Part shown: positions 43,961 to 56,201 of the stretch, piece after piece
Position numbering within the stretch: the stretch's first letter is position 1
Layout: each line of letters opens with the position of its first letter
Source of the DNA: Bathynomus jamesi
Taxonomy: Eukaryota; Arthropoda; Malacostraca; Isopoda; Cirolanidae
Assembly (NCBI GenBank): GCA_023014485.1
Contig: JAJOZX010001076.1
Location: forward strand, 62,001-126,000
Length of the DNA: 64,000 bases
Direction of reading: 5' to 3'
Notes under the pieces: model-generated
Database searches by the model: none
Told to the model about the DNA's origin: nothing
The model's input: only the letters and a program-made list of their open reading frames with translations
Program-made: the position numbers and the translations under genes

Positions 43961-44616
43961 CCCTTCCGCTACGGGGGGACAGTTAAATGTACGTTAATAT
44001 ACGCTTCCCGTATTTGAAGGGTTGATAATAGAATATTAATAAAAATCTAGAATTAAATTTAAGAGTGCATTACTGTATTACTTGTTTATTTCTCGTGTCT
44101 AGCTATCAGCTCTTTGTACTTTATTCGTATCATATCTGCAATAATTTTATATTTGTTTCATATCTACAGTATAATAATAAATTAAGATTAATATATATTG
44201 TATTTCCACTATTAGTTCGTTTGTGTACAAATTATAATTTGAACACGACTTATATATCATGTATTTTAGCTCTAATTAATCTGAGAGTCCAGTAAAGCCT
44301 AAAGCTTAAGGGATAAATTAAAACAAATAGTCCTACTGACAATTACTTATTTTGTTAAAATTACTGTAACAACAAATGTAATATTTATTTTATAAATAAA
44401 TAATTATTGATTGATTGATAGATTGATTAATGAATGGGGGGGGGGGAGGAATGGGACAAACAGTTGTTTGAGGATGAGAGGAAGGAATTGCGACTTCGGT
44501 GTAGTAAAGAGGAAGGAGTAGATACAGAGTAAAAGAAGGGTTCACGGGGGGGGGGGGGGGGGGGAGCTGAGAGGGAAGAACCCACTCCTCTGGCCCCCGA
44601 CTAAACAGGAAGGGGC
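43961..44616. other. Unassigned interval with poly-G and ATTG repeats
   Basis: AT-rich sequence without genes to about 44400, then a short (ATTG)n array (44404-44430), a G run (44436-44446) and a G19 run at 44546-44564. The + strand stretch 44065-44295 has no recognisable domain. Confidence 0.5.
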
Positions 44617-46996
44617 TAGAGATGGAACCCGGTTTTAAAAAACCCGTTTTTAACTGGTTCTCAAAATTTGTAATCACCACCGAAACCGACGATAAGAACC
44701 GGTTTTCACATTTTTGCGCAAGTCTCTGATCACTTTGGTCCATTTTCTATGAAACAAACTTTTCCAAACGTTCAAAAACATAGTAATTACGTTTTGCATC
44801 GTTTCGTATCGTTTTTTGTTTGTTTACAAGTGTAAATAATTGATGCTTCAGTCTTGAATGTTATGTGGATCATTGCACAATGCACATTGATCAGTTAAGA
44901 TTCTAAGATTTAATACTCCATCATGTCAAAGAAATCAAATGCTTGGTATCATTTCACTCGAAAGAATAAAGAAGCAGAGTATGACATGTCACAAAGTTTT
45001 AAAGTGTTGTGGAGGTTCTACTTCAAGTTTATCATCCCACATGAAAAATATTCATGGCATAAAACATCGACCAGATTAATCAACCATTGAAGAAACAAAA
45101 AACAGTGGAAGTGTTTGTGCAAAAAAAGTCCATAGAATAGGAAATTTCGAAACTTGCGTGTGTAGATGGACTGAGTTTCCAATCAATTGCTAAAAGTTAA
45201 TTCATTCAAGAAAGCCTAAGAAAGATAAAATACGACAAGCCTCATCCAACTTCTCATAATGGTGTCAGAAAAATGGTGCTTAGTTTTTATGAGAAAAAGA
45301 AACATGAATTGGTTAACTACTTCAAGAATGAGGTGAGACAAGGAATCCGCTATTCATTAACTATGGATGAGTATACATCTTTGCAAAACCAAAGATATAT
45401 TAATATTAATATTCATGATGAAAATCAACATTGGTCTCTTGGTCTCATGAAAATAAATGGTTCTCTCGATAGCACCAAAACTATCGCAATCGTTAGGAAA
45501 AGATTGGAAGACTTTGGCTTGGACCTAGATAAGCATATCGTGGGTTGCCCCACCGACGGTGCCTCAGTAATGGTCAAATTTGGGAGAGAATAATACCTGA
45601 TCACCAGCAATGCATTGCACATGCTATACATCTCGCGGTTTCGGATATCTTCTATTAAAAAACTGCTGAAAATTCAGTTGAAGGGGAAAGTGACCCTACC
45701 CCTGAAGATGAAGCCATCGAAGATGATGAACACTCTGCACATGAGTTAAGCGAAGATGAGTGTGAAATTTTATGCACTGATACAATTTTTTAGTCCGACA
45801 TAGATGACGTAATTATTCTTCCAAAACTTCGAGAAGATTACTTAAAAGTAATAAATAAGGTGAGAAAAATCTGCCGCATATTCGAGTCTCCTTTGAAAAA
45901 TGAGAGATTGCAGGATTTTGTCAAAGATGAATTTAATGGAAAGGAAATGAAGCTTATCCTTGACTGTAGACCGAGGTGAAACAGTCTTTTGGCCATGATA
46001 GAAAGATTTTTGAAACTCAAATATTGCATTCCAAAGGCCCTCAGAGTGATACGCTCAACAGAGACGATTTCAGATGAAGAATGGAATGCTCTAAAGAGCC
46101 TCTTTGACACGCTTCGTCCACTGGAAATTGTTTTGAAGGGACTCTTTTCCGAAGATGCAAATTTGCTCAAAGCTGAATCTTCCATGAAGTTCATTTTGGA
46201 TAAATTTGAAAACAAAAACAATCCTTTAGCTTTTGAGCTACGTCAGTGTCTCATTGATCGCTACTCATCGAGAAGACAAAAAGAAGCTGTCGCCTTGCTG
46301 AGTTTTCTCCACGATACCGAGGTCTTGAAAAATGAATCAGCAGCACCGTTCCTCTTTCCTTCAAGACAAGCATTTAAGAAGTATGTGGATCATACATTTA
46401 AGAGGCTTTTTTCAGAAGCTTGCCAGATTTCAGAAACAGGCGACCAAGTCCAATCAGTTGCTTCGAAACTCGAAGATTCACAATGCAGCTCAGGTCGTGA
46501 AGTAAATGATGACGATCAACTTATGAACGAGTACATGCGTGAGATGAACAAACTGAAAATGAAACCCAAGAAAGATTCTTCTGAGACCTTTGACGTAAAC
46601 AATGAATTCAAATATTTTGAAGCTACTTTGAATAGAAGCGAAAATTTGGATCGAATGTACGAGGCGTTACTTACAATAAAAGCCACCAGCGTAGAGTCCG
46701 AGAGAGTGTTTTCAGCTGCTGGTTTATTCGTCACAAAGATTCGATCAAGAATGTCAGATCAGACACTTAATGTTCTGTTTTCTCAAGTGTTATTTAAAAA
46801 ATCAAGTTCGATAATAAACTTTTTAATTCAAATGTTACACGTACTTGATTGAATCAATTAAAACCTTATTTCCGTTTAATATTTTGATCATTTACCTCCC
46901 TAAAAAGCATACAGAATCCCATCGGTGAAAACCGGCTCTAAGAATATAGCGACGGTGAAAACCGGTTTTACACTTTTCGGTTATTTTCCACCCTTA
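44617..46996 (+). mobile_element. hAT transposon, near full length, 8-bp TSD
   Basis: Ends inverted: TAGAGATGGAACCCGGTTTT on the left; TAAGGGTGGAAAATAACCG read inward from the right; AACCGG words repeat near both. Target duplication GAAGGGGC/GATGGGGC (44609-44616, 46997-47004), 7 of 8 identical. It encodes a transposase from about 44924 to 46852 with several stops. Length 2380 bp is normal for an autonomous hAT element, so this looks like an old full-size copy. Confidence 0.9.
44924..46852 (+). pseudogene. hAT transposase, interrupted by stops
   Basis: Pieces in order: N-terminal WYHFTRKNKEAEYD (BED-like start, 44943). 45273-45593: FKNEVRQGIRYSLTMDEYTS (first catalytic Asp region), INIHDENQHWSLGLMKI, VGCPTDGASVMVKFGRE (second Asp). 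A short shifted piece CIAHAIHLAVSDIFY follows. 45989-46852: SLLAMIERFLKLKYCIPKAL, then LLTIKATSVESERVFSAAGL and SRMSDQTLNVL, the hAT dimerisation domain. Stops at about 45656, 45791 and 45979. Third catalytic Glu not assigned with certainty. Confidence 0.87.
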
Positions 46997-47313
46997 GATG
47001 GGGCCCATCCAAAGGTCATAATTTGTTCAGCGGGTCAGGAGTTATGGCGGGGACACAAAAAAAGCCATTCGGCATTTGACGCAGAGACCCTGCTGGTTTT
47101 GTTGAAAGAAAATCAAGCAGTCACACATCCAGAAATTGAACTAGTAAATTTCTTAGTTTCCTTCCAAAGGATTTAGCATGGTACATATTTAATTTCGCAA
47201 GTTTACACGATTAGATAATCACAACTACCGTACTAACAATGTCACGGCAAAGGGCCTAAGCTTGGTTCTGTTGGAAGATACTATTTTTCTATCAATGTAT
47301 TAATAATTATATA
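46997..47313. other. Unassigned interval
   Basis: After the hAT TSD an open + strand frame runs to 47176 (GQELWRGHKKSHSAFDAETL). I do not recognise it. No repeats seen. Confidence 0.4.
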
Positions 47314-47340
47314 CTGGGTGGTCCAAAAGTCCTGCCTCAT

Positions 47341-47380
<40 letters not shown>
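47341..47380. repeat. G40 homopolymer
   Basis: Forty consecutive G. Extremely long for an animal genome; could be genuine slippage expansion or an assembly/sequencing artefact. Confidence 0.9.
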
Positions 47381-47382
<2 letters not shown>

Positions 47383-47433
47383 CTATGTAGTATTAACTCC
47401 AGGTTTTCAGTGTCAAAGCCTTAAGATTTACAA

Positions 47434-48445
47434 ATGGCAGAACAACATCATACAACAGCTTACACTCTCCCAAAAAAGGTGAAATTAGTTCTACATGATG
47501 AGGATCTGTCAGAGGATGGCGGCTGCAGAATTTCACAAAAGACATCCAGAAAAACCACAACCTGATCAGCGAACTGTCGGAAGTCTCCTTAAAAAACTAA
47601 AAGAAACGAAGTGTAGAAGAGAAAAAGAGGTGGTAGGCCGCGATCAAGCACAAGTGGGGAAATGTCGGAAAGTGTACTAGCAAGTACAAAAGTTGCGTAA
47701 GAACAGAACATTTCGCATCAAAGTGTTCTTAGAATACTTAAAAGGAATAAGTTCCATCCATACAGTCACCTTTGTGCAGGAACTACACGGAGACGATTGC
47801 GACAGAAGAATTCTGCGAGTGGTTTCAAACACCACTTCCCACAATCAATTTTCTTCAGTGATGAAGCTTCATTCCACCTTACTGGACACGTCAATAGACA
47901 TACCAGTGTGTATTGGGCAGATGAAAATCCAAATCATGCAATTGAAGGACATTTCCAAACGAATCCTAAACTAAACGTCTAGTGCGGTATTCATGATTTC
48001 AAAGTCTTAGGACCAATATTCATCGATGGGAATGTGACTGAAAACGCTTATTTGACTGTGCTACAGGACACAATCGATACATACCTTGATAATTTAAACT
48101 TGCTGAAACGAATGAGCTTCTTCCAGCATGATGGTACTCCAGCACATTTCGCTACAAATGTTCGGAGTTGGTTGAACGAGAACATACCTCATACTGGATA
48201 GGTAGAAGGGGTCCGATTAAATGGCCACCGCGTTTCCTGGACTTGACTCCACTCGACTTCTTTTTGAGAGGTTACCTCAAGAATACAGCATACAAACTCG
48301 TCTAAGAACACTTGAACAATTAAAGAACAATATCAGTACTTTCCAACATTATTACAGACACTATTGCAAATGTGTACAACAGCTTACGTACCCGCATTAG
48401 ATTGTGCAGTGAAATGCAAGAATCACAGTTTGAAAGTCTCCTTTA
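47434..48445 (+). pseudogene. mariner-like transposase, many frameshifts
   Basis: Visible pieces: RRGGRPRSSTSGEMS (linker after the helix-turn-helix), HQSVLRILKRNKFHPY, NFLQ..FFSDEASFHLTGHVN (first Asp), VLGPIFIDGNVTENAYLTVL, SFFQHDGTPAHFATNVRSWL (second Asp), IGRRGPIKWPPRFLDLTPLD (third Asp; SPDL has become FLDL), and SLRTRIRLCSEMQ. It is in the same broad group as the two other mariners in the window (WIGRRGP..WPPR signature). Confidence 0.82.
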
Positions 48446-48497
48446 ATTAAACTGTCAATTATCCATTAAAATGAGTTAGAACTTCTGAACCACCGTG

Positions 48498-49196
48498 TAT
48501 GTATATTTTAATATCTTTGTTGCTTATTTACAAATCTGTTTTATTTACACTCGACTTATGGTGCTTTCTCGTTCAATATTGTATTAAGTTGCGAAGCATA
48601 TTCAGAGATAAATGCGGAGTGTGATTTGGCTTTAAGGTCTCCTCTAAATGAATGACAGCTGTCCTTCACAATACTGAAGCTGATGTACTCGTAGATCTTA
48701 AAGCTACAATAGACCCTCCTTATTTATTTATTCTTACCCATTTACGTTTAATTTTTTAGCCTCTCCAATAAAAAGTCAAATTCAAATGATTTGCATTCAA
48801 AAGATCCTCATTTGAACCACACATTTAAAACCATTTGTATGAAGAAAAAATTAACTGCTAAAATAATTCTATTAAATACTTTATAAAACTTGAAGGAAAA
48901 AAGACAAACAGAATTTATATAAAAAATTTGTTCGTTTTTTTTTTATCATAGTTTACAGTAATTATAAAACCCGACAAAAAATATAATTGAAATAAAAAGG
49001 AATCTGAAAGAATTCTTCTGACAATTTTATAAACGAAATTAAGCAGATACACAATTTAGAAACAAAATCTTCATTAACTATCGTATGTGTGGTACGACGA
49101 GCTAGAATATATTGATATGCACATACTAAAAATAAATTCAACGATTAAGGCACCCAAATTGTGACTGTCTAAAAAACTATGCAAGGAAAGAATATT
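48498..49196. other. Intergenic AT-rich interval
   Basis: Between the mariner and the 3' end of HADH. No coding sequence or repeats recognised; the part next to 49196 is the HADH 3' UTR. Confidence 0.5.
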
Positions 49197-52100
49197 TTAT
49201 TTCTTGTATTTATAAAACCCTTCGCCAGTTTTCATTCCAAGTTTCCCCTCTTTCACCTTTTCCTTCAGGAGGGAGGGAGTTTTGAATAAAGGATTGTCCG
49301 GGTACTCTTTCTCCCAACCTGAAAATTCAAGATAAATGGAATCTCTAATTAAATTTTATTTGCCGTCTTTATTCTTTAATTCATTTCGAAAATACATTCC
49401 ATATTCAGGGCTTAATTCATACATAAACAGTTCTATTAATGATTTAACAGAATCCACTGTTGATTTTTAACTTTATTCTCATGAATCCAATAGAATTATG
49501 TTTGAATCAACCATGAAGATGGAATGCATTATTCCGAAACATCAGTAGAAATGCATTAAAAAACGAAGGTTTGATTTCTCTGGTGTTCCTCTTTATATTA
49601 AATTAATAATATTTAACTATAAATCTTATATGGGAATACCCTATTAAACTTTAGTTACTAATAACACTTCCTTTTTAAAATCTGCCATTTCCATAATTAA
49701 TGGAAATGCACATTTCCTTTTGCTGCTTGATGAGAATCAAAGCATCATAGATTCTATCAAGCTGCCACCATTTACCATAAATAAAACTAAACATTTTATT
49801 TAGAGACATAATTTATAGAAATTTGTGACTGCATCAAGTGAATAGGATGAGTTAATCAGAATATTGACAATTTCAGTACGAGAAATAATGACAAATTCAT
49901 TTTTGTAGGACAAAGTTACCACCTTCATAATGGAATCCTTCTGCAATTTCCTTTATACGTGTTACTCATCCCATCCCTCTGAAACATATGAGTTATCCTA
50001 TAAAAAGTGAAAACACCTTCGCTTTATTCAATTCAATTCAAATAATTTTAATCCACTTTAAAGATAGATCTAAATGAATGACTAATTTGAGGATTATTTG
50101 TAGGTAATTATCCACTTCCCCCAAACCTAAATACAGAAAGAAATATGAAAGAATAAAACAAGAAATAAGTTAAATGACTACCAATGATTAAAATTCATAA
50201 CTGTTAACAGATAATCTAAATCCACTATTTTCCAAGAATGGAAAATAATGGTCTAAGGCTATTATTAATTTGTGATAAAATTTTAAAAAATACCAATTTG
50301 AGGTCAAATCATCATTATTAAGCTATTTACAAACAACTGAAGTACTTGTACTTACATCTATTAAAGCCTTGGTGAAAATACATTTACACACACGCTTCCG
50401 TGGTTCAGTTGGTTACAGATTGAACTCAGGGTGCAAAGGCCCAGATTCGTTAGTTTTAATGAAAATATCACAACCTAACCAATCATCAAGGGTGTACACA
50501 GTTGACCTAACCAGGCATTCAATAATTCATTTGCACAAGAAATGAAGGTCAGATTTGAATAAAACACACCAAAATACACCAGAAAAACCTATTCTCATCA
50601 AAATCGACCCACAGGAGTAAAACAAATTACCACCACCATGCTATTTCAGTAGATTTTAATCAATCCATAAATTGCTTATATCTCCATTAATATCAATTTG
50701 TACAAGAAATACCATAGAAGAAAATAGATTCAGATTTAAATTCTACACAAGAAAAACTTATTGTCATCCAAAAATCCAGGTCATGTGCTGAAACGAATAT
50801 TAACCGTAATTTTTATTAAGCATTACATAATTTATCAAATGAAAAATGTAGTTTAGATACAGGGCCACATACAACAGGATATTTTCCAGGTGTTGGGAAC
50901 ATACTTTGGAATGAGACAAGAAGATACAATTGCTCTTCTGAAACATTAACTTCATTTATTGTCTTGCAACACAGACAACATACTTTCCAATTACACTGGT
51001 CGACAAAATCAAACTTTTTCCTCTCATCAAAGATGTATACACACTTTTCTTGACCAGTTTTGTACGCTGATTCCAAATCTGTTTTCAGTTTTCCTCTAGC
51101 ACATTTAGTTATCGAAATACGACTCCGTGTTAATTTCAACACAATTTATCGTAAAAGTACAACTTTATTCATAAAAAGAAATGTACACCAACCTAAAAAT
51201 GTTGCAAATTTTAATCATTTAATTTATTAACACCCAGGTGCACAACCTGGGAACCTAATCGATGTGTGTGTGTGAAGTTTCATGTTTGTAACTGCTTCCA
51301 TTTTACACACACACACACACTCCTTTTATTATAAGTATAGATCAGCATTTCTTAACCTGGGGGAAATTTCAGGAATTCAGGGGGAATTTATGGCAGAATT
51401 TTGTTTGCTGATCATATAATTAGTGTGTATTATAAGTCTGCTAATGTTATTAAATTTTGTCTTCAAGGCTACTTTTTTCCATATCCTAATGGAGGGGAAA
51501 ATCAGGTAGGGTGAACTGGTTGAAGGGGGAAATGACACAAAAAAGGTTAAGAACCGCTGATATAGATAGATATATAGTATTATATATATAGTATTATATA
51601 TATTTATATATATATTTTATATTCATTATATATATTATGATCAGTCTCATCTCAAAAACTAGACGTGCTAGAGGAAAACCAAAAACAGATTTGGAATCAG
51701 CATCCCAACAGCTATCTAGCCCACCCATAATTATATCTGATGAAAAATGCTTGTTGGCCAGCATATTAACTAATTTTCTAGGATTATACTGAATAAAATT
51801 AATGCTTAGAAAATATCAATATCTTGAAAAGCCACTTTTCTAAGTAAAATGCATAAGAGAGTAAAGTGGGAGTAAGGCAAAAAAATGCACAAGAGTAAAG
51901 TGGGAGGGCAGCACCAATCACTGATGAAATTAGTGTGTACAGGAGGTAAAGATTTTTTTTTTTATCTAGTTTTTTACCTTCACTAATAAAGAGGGATGTG
52001 TCAAGACCAACATAGTCTACTAGTTCAAAAGGTCCCATTGGGAATCCAGCACCAAGCTTCATTGCAGTGTCAATGTTCCGAGCACTTGCATCTCCTGTAA

Positions 52101-53682
52101 AATTGAAGTTATCTATTTTCTATTATTTCTAAAGAGTTGAGAGAGGCAAAAATAATTGTTGAATACTTTTGTACTTCATTAAAATAGGATATGGTTGAAA
52201 AGTACCTAGCAAGCTCCATTCACTGCCTGGAACTTACGAAAATGTATATTGAAACTATAAAGGAAGGTTAAGCTATTTGTTTAGGGTTATAAATATTAAT
52301 TTGTTAGTTTTGGTGTGGTGAGTATTAAAAGAAAATTTCAAAGTTATCCACAAAAATACTTCAATACTTAATGAATTTTTTCTTTCTAGCACTACTATAA
52401 ATACCTGTGATATTTACATGAAAAAAACTTGACATATACCCATTTGGGTGATAGAACATTCTAACAACACAATGAAATTAACTTAACCTAACTTCATCCA
52501 ACCCAAAATAACTTTCTGATTAAATGTCACATCGAGAAACGAAAGAATGATGCTAGGCTAACACACACTTCCTAAGCTCAAATTAGATTGTTCATCATAA
52601 AGGTGTTGCCTTACCTCTTTCTAGCATACGCACACTCTCCATTAGATATGGATGTAGAAGCCTATTGACAATGAATCCTGGTGTGTCTTTGCATTCGACA
52701 GTCACCTTTCCCATGGCTTTACCCCAGGCACTCATTGTGTTGAATGTTGCTTGTGAAGTCTCGGGAATACGCACTATCTTATTAGAAATTTTGTACAATT
52801 TTTAAGGAACTCAGTCTAAAAAATTATTGAGAGAAAATAATTCCAAGTGAAACTAATGAGAGAGTAATTATATTACTTTACCTCTAAGAGTTTCATCACT
52901 GGCACAGGATTGAAGAAATGCAAACCTCCAAATCTATCCTTTCTCTTTACGCTTTCTGCTATTTTCGTAAGAGGAAGAGAGGAAGTGTTAGAAACAAAAA
53001 TAGCGTGTTCTGGAGCCACCTGTAATTGCCAAAATTAAGGTAGGCATATTAAATACTGTACTAAGATAACAGACCCACTTAAACACAATTTAAGATGATA
53101 TAATAGCTGAAATACATCAAAATATAATTTTTACTTTATCTAAATTACTAAAAAGTTTCTGCTTCATGTTGAGATTTTCTACAATAGCTTCAACAACTAG
53201 ATCTGCAGAAGTTACAGATGCGGATGAGTCAGTTGATGTGGAGAGTCTTGCAATGGAGTCACTAATGAACTTGGAAGCCATTTCTTTATCATTACCAAAT
53301 TTTTTATTTGCAATCCTTTGAATGAAAGTACTGATTCTTTCTTGGGCCTGAGTAACTGCACCATTATCAATATCTACCATAACAACATTGTGCCCAGTTT
53401 GAGCAGCAACCTAAATAAAAAAAAGTTTTTAAAAATGAGTTTCTAGAAACTACTTTAAAAAATGTGTAAAAATAAGCATACAGCAGTTTTATGACAAGTG
53501 GTTGAACAGCAAATATGGTTATACAAATCAATTACTTAACTTTGCATTAAATTATGAAAAACTATTAGCTTACTTGAATAAAACTAATTCACAAGTATAG
53601 AATAATAATTGCTTACCTGAGCAATTCCTGCTCCCATCAAACCACTTCCAATAACAGCAACATTTTTAATTGCATTGGCCAT
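49197..53682 (-). CDS. HADH: Short-chain 3-hydroxyacyl-CoA dehydrogenase (HADH), six exons
   Basis: NAD-dependent oxidation of 3-hydroxyacyl-CoA to 3-ketoacyl-CoA, third step of fatty-acid beta-oxidation. Exons on the - strand: 53682-53617, 53410-53135, 53019-52882, 52777-52615, 52094-51978, 49318-49197; 882 bases, 293 residues, all introns GT..AG and phases agree. N-terminal Rossmann fold: [15 protein letters not shown] (GxGxxG at 12-17) and VVMVDID (Asp35). Active site: NTSS (125-128), [15 protein letters not shown] with His148 and Glu160, GFIVNRLL with Asn198. The C-terminal dimerisation domain runs through [20 protein letters not shown] to [11 protein letters not shown]. The start ATG is preceded by an in-frame stop nine bases upstream. 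No mitochondrial transit peptide precedes the Rossmann fold, unlike the human enzyme. It may use an alternative first exon, or act outside mitochondria. Confidence 0.95.
50393..50455 (+). repeat. tRNA-like sequence, possible SINE head
   Basis: TGGTTCAGTTGG at 50401-50412 matches the polymerase III A box. AGATTCGTTAG about 40 bases later is a decayed B box. No acceptor-stem pairing, so not a functional tRNA. It may be the head of an old SINE in the HADH intron. Confidence 0.4.
50816..51142 (-). CDS. Unrecognised open frame in HADH intron
   Basis: 108 codons. It has a Cys cluster ([16 protein letters not shown]) and a C-terminal [16 protein letters not shown]. No family recognised. It may be a transposon remnant or chance; intronic and antisense-free (same strand as HADH). 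Low support. Confidence 0.25.
   Translation of the reverse strand: MLKLTRSRISITKCARGKLKTDLESAYKTGQEKCVYIFDERKKFDFVDQCNWKVCCLCCKTINEVNVSEEQLYLLVSFQSMFPTPGKYPVVCGPVSKLHFSFDKLCNA
51343..51559. mobile_element. hAT-type MITE, 217 bp, in HADH intron
   Basis: Ends: CAGCATTTCTTAACCTGGGG on the left and CAGCGGTTCTTAACCTTTTT read inward from the right. Target duplication GTATAGAT/ATATAGAT (51335-51342, 51560-51567), 7 of 8 identical. No coding. Different family from the 13839 MITE but the same CAGxGGTTCT terminus type. Confidence 0.9.
51560..51640. repeat. AT-rich simple repeat
   Basis: TATAGATAGATATATAGTAT-type interrupted AT repeat directly after the MITE. Confidence 0.85.
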
Positions 53683-54509
53683 TACTGATTACTGTGAATA
53701 TTGCTGAATAAAAATTTTTGAAAACATTAAACTCTTCATAAAGTTTATTTATCTCCTCTTAAAATTAAGTGAAAATCTGTAATGATAAAAATGCTAAAGT
53801 CTACACTAATCAATACATATAATTTACTGATACCATATATAGTTACCATACCATTTTCTGTACTGTACGTCCAAAATTCCTTGGACAGATTTGTGTATTT
53901 ATCTGCATGTATATGTATATTTCTTACATTATTTTTTACAGGCTACCACCACATCACCATAGAAACCAGTAACACAAACTACACTGCCAGGCATGTTTAA
54001 AAACTGTGCAATAAGCGCAGTCAGTGGTTGGTGAGCTAGAGGGTTAAAATTTAAGATATACCTTTTCTTGCCTTTGTCCAGCCTACTTTGCTCTGAGTGA
54101 TCTTGTTCAGTAAAACCTTCAGTCCTTCATATTCCAAAATTTAAGTTTGATTGTCCTTTAATTTACATTAGTTGAACTGTTTGAAAGGTTACCGCACCTT
54201 TCAGCTTATGGCTTTTTATAAGCATTTTTTTTAAAATTTGATTGTATATATTTGTATTGTTAATTATTTATTTAGGTTAAGGATGCAATTTAATTTGTTT
54301 GTCATTAGGTTTGATGTGTATTGGAATTAAAATAGGTTAGCCCATGTTGATAGTTTGTAGTAAGCTACATCGCACTATAAATTAGCATCATGTTGACTTG
54401 TTGGCATTCCAATACAAGGTATTTTTTGTATTTGGTGGTGGTTTTCTTTCATTATTACCTGTAGTTGTTGCCTTGTTCACTTGAAAAGATTCATTATTAA
54501 GGATAGGTA
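53683..54509. other. HADH 5' flank
   Basis: Immediately upstream of the HADH start codon. No TATA-type promoter can be placed with confidence. No other gene recognised. Confidence 0.45.
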
Positions 54510-54697
54510 CTGTATTTCCCGGCATATAACGCACACTTTTTCCCCCCCAAAATACTCCAAAAATCACCCTGCTTTAAAATTAGCTCGTTAAAATTGTACA
54601 TGTGAAGTGAGGTAGGAGGTATATTTTTTCCTAAACTTTTATTTTCCTAAATTTTCTCTTCAAAATTAGGGTGCGTGTTATACGCTGGGAAATACAG
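54510..54697. mobile_element. TA-flanked MITE, 188 bp
   Basis: Inverted ends CTGTATTTCCCGGCATATAA on the left and CTGTATTTCCCAGCGTATAA read inward from the right. TA on both sides (54508-54509, 54698-54699). Consistent with a pogo/Tc1-mariner-type non-autonomous element. No coding. Confidence 0.9.
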
Positions 54698-55374
54698 TAT
54701 TTCCAATTAATATGTAAAGTTATCATTGTCTAATTTATATGATATGGACTACCTTAAGTTGATTCAGTAAAAAACCACCCTATACTTGAGTTGCCCAAGA
54801 CTGGGGCCTCATTTAGAGTGCTCAAACCACGATCAGAGGCAGGTGCGCATTACCCTCCTCAAAGATTGGTAATCGAAAATTCTGACACTGTTCTTATCAT
54901 TAAATTATTAACAAGAACTATGTTGGAATGACATCAATGTTCCCACCTGTATTTGTGACCTTAACCTTTGATGCAAGGACCCAATTCTTGCTCATAACTT
55001 ATCTTGTAATAATACAAAATCCAATTATATACATAGAAAATAGTTTCAATAAATTACTTTTTATGTATTTGTGTGTGTGTGTGTGTGTGTGTTGTGTGTT
55101 TTATGCAGGAAGGAGGGGGTTAAATATATAAAATAGTAGGTATGTTACAGATGTCAAATGTGAATTTTTAGGCATAGGGTAAGGGCAGAGCCACATTTAG
55201 GGGGTGGTGCACCGGACAAATGTCCAAGGCCCCACAAATTTCAATTGAAAAAAAATTAAACCACGTATTTGCCATCTGCGACGAGTTTTACCAAGTTTTA
55301 TCCACTTTGATGGTGTTTAATTTGTTGTTCTTGTTAGTGTTACTCATTTCTAATGTTGTTACTAACTTACTATT
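54698..55374. other. Unassigned interval with (GT)n
   Basis: Contains a GT run at 55069-55098. No gene or element recognised. Left flank of the large long-armed transposon. Confidence 0.5.
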
Positions 55375-56201
55375 GGGTCATTCCAGCTCAATTGGTACAG
55401 GGGTGGTCGGGTGACCATCTCCGATTTTCTTCAAATTTTCAGGGTTGATTCATACACCATTCAATAGCTTAAATCTAAAATTTTAGCTTCCTCAGTCAAA
55501 AACTTAATTTTATGGTCGCTTAAATGGCCCCCACCTTCGACAAAAAATGCCCATGTTGGGCTTGATCGGCCAATGCCTTCATTTTGAGAGGCCTTGGAAA
55601 GTGTCTTCTAATAGGAGTAGAAGCTTCAAATTTGTCATGCCAATACAACTTCTGGTGGGCTTTTCAATTTTGCAAGCAAAAGGGCTGTGGAACAAATAGA
55701 TTCTAAGTTACAAGGGCTTAAATATGGCTCCATTTTGAAGCTTGCATCAATTCCTCCCACTTTTACAACTCTACCATTTTCAAAAGTTTTAGTTCTACAT
55801 CAATCACAGCTGTTTTAATACTCCTAATAGTCTCTATGGGTTGTAAATTTATGAGTGAAATAAAAAAATAACCAAAAAAAGGATTTTTTTTTTTTTTTTT
55901 TAAATTTCCAAGTTTATATTTTCACAAAATTTGCAAAATTAACATCAAATTTGGGGCTTAATATAAAGGTGTCCGAAATTAGTCAGGGAGTTGATACTTC
56001 TGGTAAAGAAAGATACATATGTGTACAAAAACATATATTAAGGAATAGATCTCAACTCGAACTCCTTCATATAGTTTTGGCTATTCAAAAAAAAGTACTT
56101 TTTGTGAAAAATTCTGATTTTTTTCAAAATTTTGAAATGTTTAAATTTCTTTTTACAACATTGAATTGTAATTTTACTTCCATTTTATTACTTGGTAAGT
56201 T
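55375..56201. repeat. Left inverted arm of the large transposon
   Basis: 827-base arm. Inner 500 bases are matched by the right arm; outer 326 bases have no partner in the window. Contains an A/T homopolymer patch (55876-55900) where the two arms differ in length. Confidence 0.85.

Larger units (their letters stand above)
47314..48497 (+). mobile_element. Decayed mariner-type element with G40 run
   Basis: TA on both sides (47312-47313, 48498-48499). Imperfect inverted ends: CTGGGTGGTCCAAAAGTCC against CACGGTGGTTCAGAAGTTC read inward. Encodes a whole but broken transposase from about 47434 (MAEQHHTTAYTLPKK) to 48445. Contains a run of 40 G (47341-47380) between the left end and the coding region. 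Older than the mariners at 3.6 and 30.3 kb, judging by end divergence. Confidence 0.85.
49319..51342 (-). other. HADH last intron, left part
   Basis: Intron 49319-51977 between the last two HADH exons. This part is AT-rich and holds a tRNA-like element (50393-50455) and an unrecognised open frame (50816-51142); nothing else identified. Confidence 0.55.
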
